Assembly (NCBI RefSeq): GCF_014896945.1
Contig: NZ_CP054719.1
Span: 357,153-421,152 of the forward strand
Source of the DNA: Candidatus Bodocaedibacter vickermanii
GTDB lineage: Bacteria; Pseudomonadota; Alphaproteobacteria; UBA6184
Direction of reading: 5' to 3'
Length of the DNA: 64,000 nucleotides
Made by a program: the position numbers and the translations under genes. Under the pieces are notes generated by a model that worked only from the letters and a program-made list of their open reading frames with translations, did no database searches and was not told where the DNA came from. The number at the start of each line of letters is the position of its first letter. Positions within the stretch are counted from its first letter, which is position 1. Of the stretch, positions 53,936-63,119 are shown piece by piece.

Positions 53936-54940
53936 CTATAGTACGATCGCTTTGATCTCGTCTTCTGTTAAGCCAGTATACTTAACAATAGCCAATATCG
54001 GCAATTTGTCTTGTAACATCCCACGAGCAATTTCAATCTTAGCGGCTTTTTCACCTTCAGATTTGCCTTTTTCCATGCCCTTAGCTATGCCTTTTTCCAT
54101 GCCCTTAGCTATGCCTTTTTCCATACCCTTAGCTATGCCTTTTTCCATACCCTTAGCTATGCCTTTTTCCATGCCTCTTTCAAGTCCTTGCTTTAAGCCT
54201 TTTTCTTCAGCTTGTTGAATCTTATAATCTTCAATCGCTCTTGCATCGCGTTCATGTTTTAAGGCTGCTTCATAAGAATTCCACTCTCGTTCACTCATGG
54301 AATATTTTGTTGATTCGTCAAAGGCTTTCTTTAAGACGACATCATCTCCCAACAATGTTGTTAAATCCTTATCCAACGTCTCATGGGCATGTTTAAAGAA
54401 ATACACCCATTTCTCTTCTATGGTGGATAATTCATCAAGTGTTTTTGTGAATTTAGGCAATTCAATAAACGTAAAGCTAAATGCTTTTAAATTATTTTCA
54501 AACGTTTTTTTATCCAACGTTACATGATCTGATTTCCACGTGGTTTTATCGGGAAACATCACATAATCCGTAATCGCAATAAAAATTACCTCTTTCAAAT
54601 CTTGGTACTTTTCACCGACATCCATCTGATTGATATAGGCTTTTGCTGCATAAAATTGGGCTCGTTCTTCAAACCCTGAAAACTTTGCAACCTGCATCTC
54701 AATAATAAACTGAGTTCCTTTTATATCACGACACAACACATCGACCATGGATTGTTTTTTATAAGCATACTCTGGGTTTAGATCCGTTTGAAGGTATGTG
54801 ACATCCTGAATCGCATCCTCACCCTCAAGGTGTAAAACGCTGTTGATAAAGTGAATAAGAATATCCTTGTTCTTTTCGGTTCCAAATAACCGTTTGAACA
54901 AATAATCATTCTTTGGATCTAAAAATTTACTGAATGCCAT
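53936..54940 (-). CDS. Rpn-family PD-(D/E)XK nuclease (recombination-promoting nuclease)
   Basis: The 334-aa protein begins FLDPKNDYLFKRLFGTEKNK, the Rpn/PDDEXK_2 signature. The nuclease core is MVDVLCRDIKGTQFIIEMQV (about residues 65-84; Asp and ExQ catalytic residues), followed by FEERAQFYAAKAY. The C-terminal part has a tandem octapeptide, GMEKGIAK four times and a partial fifth, before KAAKIEIARGMLQDKLPI. Rpn proteins cut DNA and raise recombination, and length changes in such repeats are known in this family. It directly abuts the right inverted repeat, which may not be chance. Confidence 0.9.
   Translation of the reverse strand: MAFSKFLDPKNDYLFKRLFGTEKNKDILIHFINSVLHLEGEDAIQDVTYLQTDLNPEYAYKKQSMVDVLCRDIKGTQFIIEMQVAKFSGFEERAQFYAAKAYINQMDVGEKYQDLKEVIFIAITDYVMFPDKTTWKSDHVTLDKKTFENNLKAFSFTFIELPKFTKTLDELSTIEEKWVYFFKHAHETLDKDLTTLLGDDVVLKKAFDESTKYSMSEREWNSYEAALKHERDARAIEDYKIQQAEEKGLKQGLERGMEKGIAKGMEKGIAKGMEKGIAKGMEKGIAKGMEKGKSEGEKAAKIEIARGMLQDKLPILAIVKYTGLTEDEIKAIVL
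54064..54175 (-). repeat. 24-bp tandem coding repeat in Rpn gene
   Basis: Four complete copies and one partial copy of a 24-bp unit encode GMEKGIAK. The copies differ by one base (CCATGCCC versus CCATACCC), indicating recent duplication. Loss or gain of units stays in frame. Confidence 0.9.
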
Positions 54941-55050
54941 CGTCTATTCCACCTTCTTTTCATCTTGGAATATATCATATCTTGGTAAATGATGTGTAAA
55001 TTGTTTTGCTAAAAAAATGACACGTAAATAAAAATGAATAGAGTGAAAGT

Positions 55051-55479
55051 TTAATCTAATATTTGCCATTCATTATTAATTCGACAGGCTCGTCCATATA
55101 CGTCGGTGCCTTCGTCATTAATATAAAACCGGACTAAAAACTTTCTGCATTTATTGCCTTCTAAGTTTTCTACTGGATATACAAGGATGCTTCCCCGATG
55201 TTGATTATCCAAATTGTTCCATTTGGTATCCAAATAAGATGGGCTAGTTTCCAGGGCTTGCTGTAACAATCGCATCGTTAAGTATTTATCTTTTTCACTT
55301 AACATCAAAAACAAACGTTTTGGCAGAAATTTTCCTAAAAATGTATGCGTACTGTCTAAATCCTTAGGTGAGTGATATGCGGCAGAATCAAGAATAGTTT
55401 GAGAACCTGTCTCACCGCTTAAGACCGTCCCCAAATGACATAGACAAAAGAAAGCTATAGTTTTTAAAGTTATATTCAT
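55051..55479 (-). CDS. RT0821/Lpp0805-type surface antigen domain protein
   Basis: The 142-aa product has a signal peptide (NITLKTIAFFCLCHLGTVLS) and a C-terminal domain in the style of the 17-kDa surface antigen/RT0821 group: LLQQALETSPSYLDTKWNNL, HRGSILVYPV, GNKCRKFLVRFYI and YGRACRINNEWQILD, with the paired Cys near strands. This fold is widespread in Rickettsiales and related bacteria. The start overlaps the lolA stop by 4 bases, so it is probably co-expressed with lolA. Envelope location inferred. Confidence 0.75.
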   Translation of the reverse strand: MNITLKTIAFFCLCHLGTVLSGETGSQTILDSAAYHSPKDLDSTHTFLGKFLPKRLFLMLSEKDKYLTMRLLQQALETSPSYLDTKWNNLDNQHRGSILVYPVENLEGNKCRKFLVRFYINDEGTDVYGRACRINNEWQILD

Positions 55480-56108
55480 AAACGCTTTTTGACTGAATTT
55501 AAATCAAAGTTACATTCTTCAACTGAATCATTGTACACTGGATTAATCAACGAAAAGTTAATTTGGTTTTGCTTTTGATCCATCACAACCCATTGACGAA
55601 GGGCTATGGGATTATCTGAGAATACAAGGACTAAATACCCTCCATTCCCAAAGCCCTCTTTTGTAACCAACATACGAATGGTTCCAAATGCTTTACGAAC
55701 ATCAAGAACCTTCATGTCTTTTTCAAAATCCACAACATCCGACAACAGAGTTCCAAGTGGTGTTGAATCCGTACTTGTAGAATTTACTTTATCCATTTTT
55801 TGATCGTAATAGCGTAATTCTCCGCCACTGCCCACCATAATCAATCCATAGGGTAGATCATACTGTACGCGGATCTTACCCCCACGACGCAACACCAACG
55901 ATCCCTGGTACAAATTACCAGATTTCGGATCAGACTGGCTAAACCGAGCTTTTAATGAGCGCACTGAATTTAAATAATTTTGAACTTGCTTGATTAAAAC
56001 CTTTTTCGTGGCGTCATCCATTTTGCCGTCGTTAGCTGTTGCAGCAGCATTCACCGCAGTCAGTCCAATAACGACCACACACATCCACTTTGTAATTCTT
56101 CTTAACAT
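55476..56108 (-). CDS. lolA: Outer-membrane lipoprotein carrier LolA
   Basis: The 210-aa protein has a signal peptide and the LolA fold pattern: VQNYLNSVRSLKARFSQSDP, GNLYQGSLVLRRGGKIRVQY, LPYGLIMVGSGGELRYYDQK, with the terminal beta-sheet region QINFSLINPVYNDSVEECNF. It shuttles lipoproteins across the periplasm to the outer membrane. It lies 2 bases downstream of ftsK on the same strand, the conserved ftsK-lolA order of alphaproteobacteria. Confidence 0.9.
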   Translation of the reverse strand: MLRRITKWMCVVVIGLTAVNAAATANDGKMDDATKKVLIKQVQNYLNSVRSLKARFSQSDPKSGNLYQGSLVLRRGGKIRVQYDLPYGLIMVGSGGELRYYDQKMDKVNSTSTDSTPLGTLLSDVVDFEKDMKVLDVRKAFGTIRMLVTKEGFGNGGYLVLVFSDNPIALRQWVVMDQKQNQINFSLINPVYNDSVEECNFDLNSVKKRL

Positions 56109-56110
56109 GT

Positions 56111-58657
56111 TTATCGACCTCTTTCATGGGGAACTAAAATTTCTCGCTTACCAACGTGGTTCGGCGCACTAATAACGCCTTCTTTTTCCATCACATCCAC
56201 AATCTTAGCAGCACGGTTATACCCGATGCTGAGATGGCGCTGAATAAAGCTTGTTGATACTTTACCCTCGCTTAAAACAATTGACAAGGCTTTATCGTAC
56301 AATTCATCACCCGATCCGTCTTTTCCACCCGTCATGTCTGGATCATAGCTTCCACCTGAATCTTCGGCCACCGCATAGATATCCACATAGTTTGGATCTT
56401 GTTGAACTTTTAATTGCGTCACAATTCGTTCAACCTCATCATCTGCAACAAAGGCTCCATGCACACGGCGAATACGTCCACCTGCCTCCATGTACAACAT
56501 ATCACCACGACCCAGCAGCTGTTCTGCACCTTGTTCACCCAAAATAGTACGGCTGTCGATTTTAGACGTAACTTGGAATCCAATGCGCGTTGGAAAGTTG
56601 GCTTTAATCGTACCCGTGATCACGTCTACGGATGGACGCTGAGTCGCCATAATTAAATGGATGCCCGCAGCACGCGCCATTTGAGCCAACCGTTGAACTG
56701 CCGCCTCAATTTCCTTGCCCGCAACCAACATCAAGTCTGCCATTTCATCGACCACCACAACGATGTAGGGGAATAGAGTCATATCCAAGGCTTGGTCTTC
56801 AAAGACAGGAGCGCCCGTTTCTGAATCAAATCCCGTTTGTACACGTCTGGACAGAACCTCCCCTGCATCAGTTGATCGACGCAATTTATCATTGTACCCC
56901 TGAATGTTACGCACTCCGAGTTGTGCCATGGCACGATAGCGAGCTTCCATTTCTTGAACCACCCATTTCAATGCAACGATGGCTTTTTTGGGTTCAGTCA
57001 CAACGGGAGACAACAAGTGAGGAATGCCATCATACACCGATAATTCCAACATCTTTGGATCAATCATAATGAACTTACATTCATTCGGAGACAGCTTGTA
57101 TAACAACGATAGAATCATCGCATTGATCCCCACTGATTTACCAGAGCCTGTTGTTCCTGCCACCAACAAATGGGGCATTTTTGCAAGATCGGTGATGATG
57201 GGATGCCCACCAATATCTTTGCCTAAACCTAAGGGCAGTTGACACGAGTTATCTTGAAAATCAGAACTGGATAAAATTTCCCTAAAGTATACCGTTTCAC
57301 GATGTTCGTTGGGCAATTCAATCCCCATCGCATTACGCCCCGGGATGACGGATACACGCGCAGAACGTGCACTCATTGATCGGGCGATATCATCCGACAA
57401 GCTAATAATACGAGCAGATTTAACACCCGCGGCGGGTTCTAATTCATATAAGGTTACGACAGGTCCTGGCTTCACCCCAAGGATACGCCCCTTAACACCG
57501 AATTCATTTAATACGCGCATTAAACGTTCCGCATTTTCTTCCAACGCTTTGCGGCTTAAACTGGGATCTTTGATCGATGGCGCTGATGGCGTTAATAACT
57601 CTAATGATGGGGGCTGATATTGAGAATTATCAGATCTACTAATTTTTCGAGGCTCCTGCTTCTTAAAGGTTTTTTCTTTAAAGCTTTCAACGATGCCCTT
57701 TTTTTGAACAGGAGCAATAGGCTCAACGGGTTCATTATCATCATTATCCCAAGGTGCGTGATCGTCATCATCATCATAGTCATAGTCTTGTTCTGCATGC
57801 GTATACGCCGTATCAAACGCAGGTTCACGTCGAGCTGTTGGTGAGTGTGATGATTTATGAGTCACCGGTTCAAATTCATCTGACTGACGTGAAAAACGAT
57901 CCTTAATGCGTCGCGCTATTAACGCCGTTGCGTGCATTACAAATCGAATTGCAATATATGCGTACTGCCCAATTTTTAATACGATGCGCCCAATAGATTT
58001 CATCATCCCTTGAATTTGTTGATTGCTAAAGCCCAGTGATAGTACAAATAGACTGATCCCAAGCAACCCCAATGCAGATATCAGTAGATAATATATAGGA
58101 CTTGGCAATACGTTTAAAACTGCGGCAAGATACGTTAAGATCAATCGCCCAAAGGCTCCACCAAACCCCGCAGGCATCAATATGGCTACGTTTGAAAAAA
58201 AGCTAATAAATTGGGGTTCGCACGCCGCACCAATCACAGCAAATATTCCTGAGGAAAATACCGCAAATAACACTCGTGATCTGAGATAAGAAATGCGTCT
58301 GCGCGATACTAAAAAACCGCCCCACACTGCAAGAATGGCAATGTACGCAAACATGCCAATTCCAATCATTTGCAATAGCAAATCTGTTTGGAAGTTCATG
58401 ACGTAATCTAACCATGATATATCCGTATAAACCGTTGTCACCGTACTCCATGATGGAAAATTGGGATTATAAGCTAATACCCCCCACCCCATCATCGCTG
58501 ACAACATTAAGCACACCGCCCCCCATAAATAGGGATAAATCAATCGATACACCGCCCACACATTCTGCTGAATATCTTTTTTGCGATAGGTCTTGGGGAT
58601 GTAAATTTTTTTCTCCCTAGATTTTTCAGTAGATCGACGTTGTTGCACACTTCCCAT
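56111..58657 (-). CDS. ftsK: DNA translocase FtsK
   Basis: The 848-aa protein has four or five N-terminal membrane helices (about residues 35-225), a charged linker with an Asp-rich run (YDYDDDDDHAPWDNDD), the motor domain (Walker A in LLVAGTTGSGKSVGINAM near residue 505; Walker B in YIVVVVDEMADLM) and a C-terminal gamma winged-helix domain (VSTSFIQRHLSIGYNRAAKI) that reads KOPS sites. It pumps DNA at the septum and activates XerCD. Length and domain order are normal. Confidence 0.97.
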   Translation of the reverse strand: MGSVQQRRSTEKSREKKIYIPKTYRKKDIQQNVWAVYRLIYPYLWGAVCLMLSAMMGWGVLAYNPNFPSWSTVTTVYTDISWLDYVMNFQTDLLLQMIGIGMFAYIAILAVWGGFLVSRRRISYLRSRVLFAVFSSGIFAVIGAACEPQFISFFSNVAILMPAGFGGAFGRLILTYLAAVLNVLPSPIYYLLISALGLLGISLFVLSLGFSNQQIQGMMKSIGRIVLKIGQYAYIAIRFVMHATALIARRIKDRFSRQSDEFEPVTHKSSHSPTARREPAFDTAYTHAEQDYDYDDDDDHAPWDNDDNEPVEPIAPVQKKGIVESFKEKTFKKQEPRKISRSDNSQYQPPSLELLTPSAPSIKDPSLSRKALEENAERLMRVLNEFGVKGRILGVKPGPVVTLYELEPAAGVKSARIISLSDDIARSMSARSARVSVIPGRNAMGIELPNEHRETVYFREILSSSDFQDNSCQLPLGLGKDIGGHPIITDLAKMPHLLVAGTTGSGKSVGINAMILSLLYKLSPNECKFIMIDPKMLELSVYDGIPHLLSPVVTEPKKAIVALKWVVQEMEARYRAMAQLGVRNIQGYNDKLRRSTDAGEVLSRRVQTGFDSETGAPVFEDQALDMTLFPYIVVVVDEMADLMLVAGKEIEAAVQRLAQMARAAGIHLIMATQRPSVDVITGTIKANFPTRIGFQVTSKIDSRTILGEQGAEQLLGRGDMLYMEAGGRIRRVHGAFVADDEVERIVTQLKVQQDPNYVDIYAVAEDSGGSYDPDMTGGKDGSGDELYDKALSIVLSEGKVSTSFIQRHLSIGYNRAAKIVDVMEKEGVISAPNHVGKREILVPHERGR

Positions 58658-58846
58658 GAACGTTTCCTTTTAAAAACTGCACTAAATATACACTGATTGA
58701 TTGAAAAAATCATCTATTTCTAAGAATACTTTCAAAGATTTTGACTAATGCTTGAATCTTTATAAATTTATCCTTATATACATACCACACGGCGATACCA
58801 TTGAAGGGATTTTATCCCTAAACACTATTAACATAGGAGACTAGAT

Positions 58847-59509
58847 ATGAAAAAATTATTACTTACCCTTGCCATTGCCGGCAGTCTTGGCAATTCTGCT
58901 TTTGGTGCTGCAGCTGCTGTAGCGACTGCTGATGAGTTAAACCCAACTGCAACATCACCTTCTGCAGCCGTAGCAATGACTGCGGAAGATACGCAATGGC
59001 TAAAATCCGGCGTTGTAGGTCGCAGCATAAAAGAAGCACTGACAGCTGATGATCTAGCACGATTAGAAAGACTGTTTGGAATTAAAACTTTGGATCCAAT
59101 GGCAAGGGTGTTAATGATTTTAAGCAACTCGTTAATTGAACGTACGTATACTGAAATCGATTCAGCCCTAAACGCAGTTGAGATACCTGGTTATTCTCCG
59201 GGAGATTTAGATGGCTTTCTGCCAGATCAACAAGCAGGATATATACTTACTTTAGAAAACATTAAGAAAACTCTAAAAAGAGTTAAAGAATCTGAACCTA
59301 GAGCAGCACTGCATTTGGCCCAGGCTGAGGAGATGGTTCTGCGTCTTGGTTGGGAATCTGATGTTAACTTTGAACGCCGTGAAATTGCGCGCTTTCTTTC
59401 GTTGATTAAATTACCAGAGCATTCTAGCAACCTAGAAGCATTAATGGCCTGTATTCTAGCTGATGAACTTTGCAACTCAGAAGTTACAGATAGTTTCTTA
59501 CCAAAATAA
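58847..59509 (+). CDS. Exported helical protein, unknown
   Basis: The 220-aa product begins with a clear signal peptide (MKKLLLTLAIAGSLGNSAFG, cleavage near AFGAA) and AGGAGA lies 8 bases upstream. The mature part is helical and acidic (TAEDTQWLKSGVVGRSIKEA; DDLARLERLFGIKTL) with two Cys near the end (MACILADELCNSE). No known domain. Its style matches the exported proteins at 39028-39918 and 63120-63905 (Ala-rich region after the signal peptide), suggesting a set of secreted, fast-evolving proteins. Function unknown. Confidence 0.7.
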   Translation: MKKLLLTLAIAGSLGNSAFGAAAAVATADELNPTATSPSAAVAMTAEDTQWLKSGVVGRSIKEALTADDLARLERLFGIKTLDPMARVLMILSNSLIERTYTEIDSALNAVEIPGYSPGDLDGFLPDQQAGYILTLENIKKTLKRVKESEPRAALHLAQAEEMVLRLGWESDVNFERREIARFLSLIKLPEHSSNLEALMACILADELCNSEVTDSFLPK

Positions 59510-59536
59510 GTGCTTGCTATCAATCAATTGTAAGCC

Positions 59537-59578
59537 AATCCAATAGGCTTTCGGGACTACACGAAAGCTTGTTGGATT
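59537..59578. terminator. Bidirectional hairpin between convergent genes
   Basis: AATCCAA/TTGGATT and GCTTTCG/CGAAAGC form a nested stem of 14 pairs with short internal loops. It overlaps the terC stop codon (59577-59579) and follows the exported protein gene on the other strand. Confidence 0.65.
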
Positions 59579-60539
59579 AAGCACGCGACTTATAGATAGA
59601 CACCGCAATGCCCCCGGTGAGTAACCCCAACGTAATGCCCAACGATATGCTTGCAGGGATTTTTTCAATCCCCAACAGTTCTGCAATAAATACCTTGCTG
59701 CCAATAAACACAAGGACTAAGGCTAACGCTGGCTTTAGGTAGGAGAACCGATGAATGATTGCAGCCAGCACAAAGTATAAGGCACGAAGCCCCAAAATCG
59801 CGAAGATGTTGCTGGTATAAACAAGAAATGGATCTTGCGTAATTGAAAAAATTGCAGGCACACTGTCAATGGCAAAGATAATATCCGCAAGCTCTATCAA
59901 AATCAACGCAACCAAAAGTGGCGTAATCCAGATAACGTTTAAGTTCGTAACTGGATCCAATTTACGGATTAAAAATTTTTCACCATGTAATTCGTTGGAA
60001 ATCTTAAAGCACTTTTGCAATAGCTTTAACACAGGATTTTTTGAAATATCCGGATCAGATTCAGTCACAACCAACATTTTGATGCCCGTAAACATCAGAA
60101 ACACTGCGAATATATAAAGCATCCAACTGAATTCAGTAATGAGCGTTGCCCCAACCCCAATCATAAGCGCTCTTAACACCAAGACACCTAAAATACCCCA
60201 GAATAAAACACGATGCTGCAGAATGCGCGGAATGTGAAAGAATGAAAAAATTAACGACATTACAAAAATATTATCAATTGATAACGTCTTTTCAATGATA
60301 TATCCCGTGAAATATTCCTTACCCGAACTATCCCCTAAATAATACCATACCCAAGCACCAAATCCGCAGGCCAAGAAAATATAAAACAGACTCAAGAATA
60401 GACTTTCTTTCAGGGAAATCTCATGAGTGTTTTTTTGTAAGACACCTAAATCGAACACAAGCAATATTAAAACAATACCAATAAAGGCTGCCCACATCCA
60501 AATTGGTTTTCCCAAGAAAATATCGTATAAAATATCCAT
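59577..60539 (-). CDS. TerC/Alx family membrane protein
   Basis: The 320-aa integral membrane protein shows the Alx/TerC family pattern: WAAFIGIVLILLVFDLGVLQ, GKEYFTGYIIEKTLSIDNIF, IADIIFAIDSVPAIFSITQD-like core (here ELADIIFAIDSVPAIFS) and NIFAILGLRALYFVLAAII. Nine membrane helices are expected. Relatives export manganese or protect against tellurite and metal stress. Acidic residues in two helices (SIDNIF; FAIDSVP) would bind the ion. No regulatory yybP-ykoY-type leader was evident upstream. Confidence 0.92.
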   Translation of the reverse strand: MDILYDIFLGKPIWMWAAFIGIVLILLVFDLGVLQKNTHEISLKESLFLSLFYIFLACGFGAWVWYYLGDSSGKEYFTGYIIEKTLSIDNIFVMSLIFSFFHIPRILQHRVLFWGILGVLVLRALMIGVGATLITEFSWMLYIFAVFLMFTGIKMLVVTESDPDISKNPVLKLLQKCFKISNELHGEKFLIRKLDPVTNLNVIWITPLLVALILIELADIIFAIDSVPAIFSITQDPFLVYTSNIFAILGLRALYFVLAAIIHRFSYLKPALALVLVFIGSKVFIAELLGIEKIPASISLGITLGLLTGGIAVSIYKSRA

Positions 60540-60654
60540 ATCACTTATGCTCCAATAACCATAAGGTTATCATACGAATGTTTAGATTGTCTTAACAAGA
60601 TTAGTTTGAACAAGAAAGATTTGCAAATTGCAGTTTACCCGAGTTTTGGACGTA
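60540..60654. other. Intergenic, no feature seen
   Basis: These bases upstream of terC are AT-rich. I see no gene or repeat between the terC start and the candidate RNA. Confidence 0.5.
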
Positions 60655-60928
60655 GTTGCCGGCCCGTGAACGGGGTCCTCCTGAGACCCCGGGTACTTGG
60701 ATGTCCTCCCCGCCGCCACCACAACACAATACTCTAGCAGTGCTTAAAAAACTCTCGTTTTTTAAGCCCTTTTCTCATTTTCAGCTTTCGCATCTAAATG
60801 GATTGGTATAGATTGATTGTTAACAAGTCAACGCGTATCGCTCATTTCCAAATCAGAGTATCGTGCACCAGCCCAAGTGCTGATGTTTACCTAAACCATC
60901 TATAGGTTTATCAGATATTCCTTAACAA
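60655..60928 (-). ncRNA. Candidate structured RNA, copy B
   Basis: Read on the minus strand, TTGTTAA is followed by hairpin 1 (TAAACC/GGTTTA), hairpin 2 (CATCAGC/GCTGGTG; 60879-60885 with 60866-60872), a 10-bp long-range helix CACGATACTC/GAGTATTGTG, an inner CTTAAAAAAC/GTTTTTTAAG hairpin, then TTGTGGTGGCGGCGGGG (60708-60724) and a CGGGGTC/GACCCCG hairpin. Order and conserved strands match copy A (24779-25041), while the paired bases differ. No known RNA family recognised. It lies between csaA and terC and is not coding. Confidence 0.6.
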
Positions 60929-60941
60929 GGGATAAACACAA

Positions 60942-61280
60942 TCAAAATAATTTTTGTCCATTGGGGACGTTTGGATCGACTGTGATTAACGCTATATTTT
61001 TATTTTCATCTGCAAACCCCACCAACAAAAATTGTGAAATAAATCCAGCAATGTTTCGTTCCCCAAGATTAATACATCCGACCACAGATCGACCTATTAA
61101 CGATTCTGGAGTATAGTGATGGGTAATTTGTGCGGAGGTTTGCTTGATTCCGATATCTGCCCCAAAATCAACCCATACTTTGTATGAGGGATTTCGTGCT
61201 TTTGGAAATGATTCTGCATTGACAACGGTGCCTGAACGTAAGTTTACTTTTTCAAAGTCTTCATATGTAATCATAGTCAT
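60942..61280 (-). CDS. csaA: tRNA-binding domain protein CsaA
   Basis: The 112-aa protein is a stand-alone tRNA-binding OB-fold of the CsaA type: YEDFEKVNLRSGTVVNAESF, YKVWVDFGADIGIKQTSAQI, VVGCINLGERNIAGFISQFL and the end ITVDPNVPNGQKLF. CsaA dimers bind tRNA and have been described as export-related chaperones. Normal length (about 110 aa). It is divergent from brnQ. Confidence 0.93.
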   Translation of the reverse strand: MTMITYEDFEKVNLRSGTVVNAESFPKARNPSYKVWVDFGADIGIKQTSAQITHHYTPESLIGRSVVGCINLGERNIAGFISQFLLVGFADENKNIALITVDPNVPNGQKLF

Positions 61281-61471
61281 TGTTCATACTCTTTTTTTGT
61301 ATATTAAAAAGTTATAGCAAAAAAAATAGTCCTATGATAGATTCCGATTATGAAAAATTTAAGCACTTTATATTCTGTCGTTTTTGTCGTCAATGTGCCC
61401 ATCGCGGCCATATAATTCCCCACTCTCACTTATCGTTATAGTAAAAATAAATCACCGTTTGGAGCTGTGTA

Positions 61472-62617
61472 ATGAAACAATATAAATTAATATGTGTGTA
61501 TGGGTTTGCAATTTTTGCAATGTTTTTTGGTTCTGGAAACTTGGTATTCCCCCTACACCTGGGACAACAGGTTGGAAAAAATTGGTTTTTAGGGTTTTTA
61601 GGATTATTCGTAACAGGCATCGTTTTACCCTTTTTAGGACTTTTTGTTATTAAACTTCACAAGGGGAACTATCGTTCTTTTTTTGCTGAAGGGGGAAAAG
61701 TTGCGGGACTGATTCTGCCCCTATTTACATTGTCATTGCTGGGTTCTTTTGGTGTCGTTCCCCGTTGTATCACCGTTGCCCATGGTGGCATGGATTACTT
61801 GTTCCCCGGTTTATCACTTACTATGTTTAGCTTAATTTTCTGTGGATTAACCTATATTCTTTGCCTAAAAGATAACATCATGATAGACCTGATTGGAAAG
61901 TTCATAAGCCCAATAAAACTTACTGCATTGGGTATATTAATTGTTGTTGGAATCATATACTCCCCCCAAATATCGTCAGAAAAACCTGCAATATCCGCCT
62001 TTAGCGACGGTGTTTTTATGGGGTATCAAACCATGGATTTGTTTGCTGCATTTTTCTTTTCATCCTTAATATTTAACCGAATTAAAAGCATTCTGCCCGA
62101 GACAAATGACAATCGTATTATTATTAAAGCAGCCCTATCCCCCAGCATTGCAGGGGCATTAATGCTGGCCATCGTATATCTGGGGTTTGTATTTTTAGGC
62201 GCACATTATGGCGATTTAATTCAAAATGTTGAACCTGAATTAATGTTACCAACGATTGCAACCTATGCATTAAACCCATCGGCAGCATTTATTATTGGTA
62301 TTGCCATTATCGTTTCATGTTTAACCACCGCCGTTGCACTGAATAATATTTATGCCCGTTATTTGGTTGATACGCTAAAATTAAAACCATCTTATTTTCC
62401 CATAATGTTGGCAGGCACAACCGCCATATCTTTTTTCATTTCGTTGTTAGATTTTAAAGGAATCGCTGCATTTTTAGCACCCGCATTAGAAGTATCGTAT
62501 CCGGGATTGATTGCATTGACGATTCTGAGCATTTTCATAAAAGATCGAAAAATATTAAAGATGAGTGTCTTTTATACGATTACAGTTATAATGATCGCAA
62601 TAAAGATTATGGAGTAA
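61472..62617 (+). CDS. brnQ: Branched-chain amino acid transporter BrnQ (LIV-II family)
   Basis: The 381-aa membrane protein has the LIV-II start FAIFAMFFGSGNLVFPLHLG and about 11-12 hydrophobic helices. Internal motifs such as SDGVFMGYQTMDLFAAFFFS also fit. It imports leucine, isoleucine and valine with sodium. It is shorter than the usual 430-440 aa, mainly at the C-terminus. TTGGAG lies 8 bases before the ATG. It is followed after 6 bases by the editing deacylase gene, so the two are likely co-transcribed. Confidence 0.92.
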   Translation: MKQYKLICVYGFAIFAMFFGSGNLVFPLHLGQQVGKNWFLGFLGLFVTGIVLPFLGLFVIKLHKGNYRSFFAEGGKVAGLILPLFTLSLLGSFGVVPRCITVAHGGMDYLFPGLSLTMFSLIFCGLTYILCLKDNIMIDLIGKFISPIKLTALGILIVVGIIYSPQISSEKPAISAFSDGVFMGYQTMDLFAAFFFSSLIFNRIKSILPETNDNRIIIKAALSPSIAGALMLAIVYLGFVFLGAHYGDLIQNVEPELMLPTIATYALNPSAAFIIGIAIIVSCLTTAVALNNIYARYLVDTLKLKPSYFPIMLAGTTAISFFISLLDFKGIAAFLAPALEVSYPGLIALTILSIFIKDRKILKMSVFYTITVIMIAIKIME

Positions 62618-62623
62618 TTAGGT

Positions 62624-63115
62624 ATGCCACACCTGAGATTATATTCACGTTTTCAAGATCATGGGATAAACTTTGTAGAACTTGCGCATCCTCCGTTATT
62701 TAGTGTGGGGGACGAAATAGAACTTGGCGTTGTAATTCCAGGTGCGAATAGTAAAAACTTATTTCTAAAAGATAAGAAAAACAATTTCTTTTTGGTTTCA
62801 GTCCTTAATCACAAACGGGTTGACTTAAAAGCTGTGTCAAAACTTTACGGAAAAGGCGGGCTGTCCTTTGCAAGTGCAGAATACCTAAAAGCACACTTAG
62901 ATTTAACGCCAGGATCTGTCACCCCCTACGGGTTACTGAATGATACAGAAAATAAAGTCACCTTTATTTTAGACGAAGATTTTCTTGGGCATGTTCTGAT
63001 TAACTTTCATCCCCTGAGAAATGATATGACGGTGTCGGTTGCGCCCAACGACTTTTTAACGTTTTGCACACATATTAATCACACACCGTCAATCATTCAC
63101 ATACCTGAACTTTAG
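62624..63115 (+). CDS. YbaK/ProX-type aminoacyl-tRNA editing deacylase
   Basis: The 163-aa protein belongs to the prolyl-tRNA editing family related to PrdX/ProXp. It has PGANSKNLFLKDKKNNFFLV, KRVDLKAVSKLYGKGGLSFA, LTPGSVTPYGLLND and VLINFHPLRNDMTVSVAPND. The family hydrolyses Ala- (or Cys-) tRNA-Pro mistakes made by ProRS. The conserved Lys after GANSKN is present. Length is normal for the standalone type. Confidence 0.92.
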   Translation: MPHLRLYSRFQDHGINFVELAHPPLFSVGDEIELGVVIPGANSKNLFLKDKKNNFFLVSVLNHKRVDLKAVSKLYGKGGLSFASAEYLKAHLDLTPGSVTPYGLLNDTENKVTFILDEDFLGHVLINFHPLRNDMTVSVAPNDFLTFCTHINHTPSIIHIPEL

Positions 63116-63119
63116 TATG

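Noticed and set aside
54064-54175. Tandem repeats considered as a CRISPR array
   Set aside because: There are no spacers. The 24-bp units are directly adjacent and encode an in-frame octapeptide.
59577-60539. Manganese riboswitch upstream of terC
   Set aside because: I looked for a conserved yybP-ykoY-like leader before the terC start and saw only AT-rich sequence followed by the candidate RNA on the same strand 115 bases upstream, whose sequence does not fit that riboswitch.
60655-60928. Two-piece tmRNA, suggested by CCCCGCCGCCACCA on the plus strand
   Set aside because: There is no GGTTCGANTC T-loop before it and no GGGG... coding-piece 5' end or tag frame. Comparison with 24779-25041 favours the minus strand.
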